Below, piece by piece: positions 63,550 through 64,000 of a DNA stretch of 64,000 bases; the stretch's first letter is position 1, and every line of letters begins with the position of its first letter. Both the position numbers and the translations under genes were made by a program. The DNA is from Planctomycetota bacterium. Its GTDB lineage: Bacteria; Planctomycetota; Phycisphaerae; UBA1845. Where the stretch lies: the NCBI GenBank assembly GCA_024276605.1, contig JAJRWX010000023.1:17538-81537 (forward strand), given 5' to 3'. Below the pieces are notes generated by a model. The model saw nothing but the letters and a program-made list of their open reading frames with translations, did not search any database and was not told where the DNA came from.

Positions 63550-64000
63550 TTAGTGAATGACGCTACGGTGTAACTCCACAAATTTCGGTAGTATGACGCC
63601 GGGTGCCAATTGCTCAGCAAACGCACGCGCCGCGTCAGCACACGCTCGATGGTATGGTTTATCAGATACCAACTCGACACACCGATCGGCTAGATTAGGC
63701 AGTTCATTTTCTCCGATAACGTCTACACCGTTGCCAGGTGAAATGGTACCCGCGAGCCCACCGGAACGTAACACAATCGCAGGCAACCCGCAGGCCATCG
63801 CTTCAGCCAATGTCAATCCGAATGTTTCCAATACCGAGAGCTGCACAAAAACATCGGCCTGTTGATACGCGGCCAGAAGATCGTCACCGTGCAAAAAACC
63901 CGTCACTCTCGCTCCCCATTTGCGTCTTAGCTCATCGCTACATGGGCCGTCTCCCACGAATACGGTACTGATGCGCTCGTCACAAACTAAGTGTTTACAG
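63550..64000 (-). CDS. GT4-family glycosyltransferase (5' end cut by window)
   Basis: Only the C-terminal 149 codons are in the window; the frame is open to position 64000. The domain is the GT-B nucleotide-sugar part: STVFVGDGPCSDELRRKWGA, VTGFLHGDDLLAAYQQADVFVQLS and the catalytic EX7E motif in LETFGLTLAEAMACGLP. The closest types are group-1 mannosyl- or sulfoquinovosyl-type transferases, but the substrate cannot be told. The plsC gene follows, suggesting a membrane-lipid role. Confidence 0.88.
   Translation of the reverse strand, partial: CKHLVCDERISTVFVGDGPCSDELRRKWGARVTGFLHGDDLLAAYQQADVFVQLSVLETFGLTLAEAMACGLPAIVLRSGGLAGTISPGNGVDVIGENELPNLADRCVELVSDKPYHRACADAARAFAEQLAPGVILPKFVELHRSVIH

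Noticed and set aside
1-64000. CRISPR array, prophage or IS element
   Set aside because: No regularly spaced repeat series, Cas, integrase or transposase gene was seen; repeats here are palindromic or dispersed.

Overview
The window reads as a chromosomal segment of a Gram-negative bacterium of the Planctomycetota, most likely a Phycisphaerae-like lineage. This placement is an inference from content. The supporting signs are a fused LpxC/FabZ enzyme, a BamA/OmpH/LpxA outer-membrane block, two groEL genes flanking one groES, a short Hc1-like (chlamydial histone H1) protein, large secreted proteins of FG-GAP-like and thrombospondin-type-3-like repeats, and many palindromic intergenic repeats. 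Almost all genes have identifiable homologous families. No CRISPR array, prophage, transposase or rRNA was seen, and there is one tRNA.

Layout: 1-4.8 kb (minus) is an envelope block, bamA -> ompH/skp -> lpxC/fabZ -> lpxA (cut by the window edge). 5.1-11.6 kb (minus) is a replication/translation/precursor block: tRNA-Gln, a short GlmU-like uridylyltransferase, prs, rplY, pth, rpsF, ssb, rplI, dnaB. rpsR, usually between ssb and rplI, is absent. 12-15.5 kb holds a small exported protein, a membrane protein, a HEAT-repeat protein, yacG and an FmdB-type zinc ribbon. 15.6-21.6 kb (minus) is a chaperone island: groEL, groES, second groEL, dnaJ, grpE. 22.1-26 kb (plus) has asnS with a coiled-coil insertion, a SEFIR-domain protein that looks AT-rich, and a MiaE-type tRNA hydroxylase. 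26-30.2 kb (minus) is a likely TetR-controlled group: TetR, DUF1761 membrane protein, a four-domain exported SRPBCC protein and a VOC protein, with a 14-bp palindrome upstream of tetR.

30.7-43 kb is mixed: a DUF1858-like protein with a sodium:solute symporter, secreted proteins, GNAT, Mpo1-like protein, signal peptidase I, an S41 protease, a lipoprotein, holA and a TPR protein. 43.2-46 kb has an Hc1-like histone, a hot-dog dehydratase and a double-FHA protein. 46-53.5 kb has surE, two tandem paralogous exported proteins and a 1022-residue FG-GAP-like protein, all separated by members of one palindromic repeat family. 53.5-64 kb has 5-formyl-THF cyclo-ligase, rarA, glmS, a TolC/RND efflux pair without a local adaptor, a PlsC acyltransferase and a glycosyltransferase cut by the window end.

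How the genes work together: glmS, the GlmU-like enzyme, LpxA, LpxC/FabZ, OmpH and BamA together make and insert outer-membrane components. DnaB, SSB, HolA and RarA serve replication. The chaperone island and the ribosomal/Pth/bL25 genes serve protein synthesis and folding. The parts least explained by known biology are the SEFIR protein, the tandem paralog/FG-GAP region with its repeat family, the four-domain SRPBCC protein, and a structured dispersed element found upstream of asnS and of the symporter operon, with a related piece upstream of bamA.
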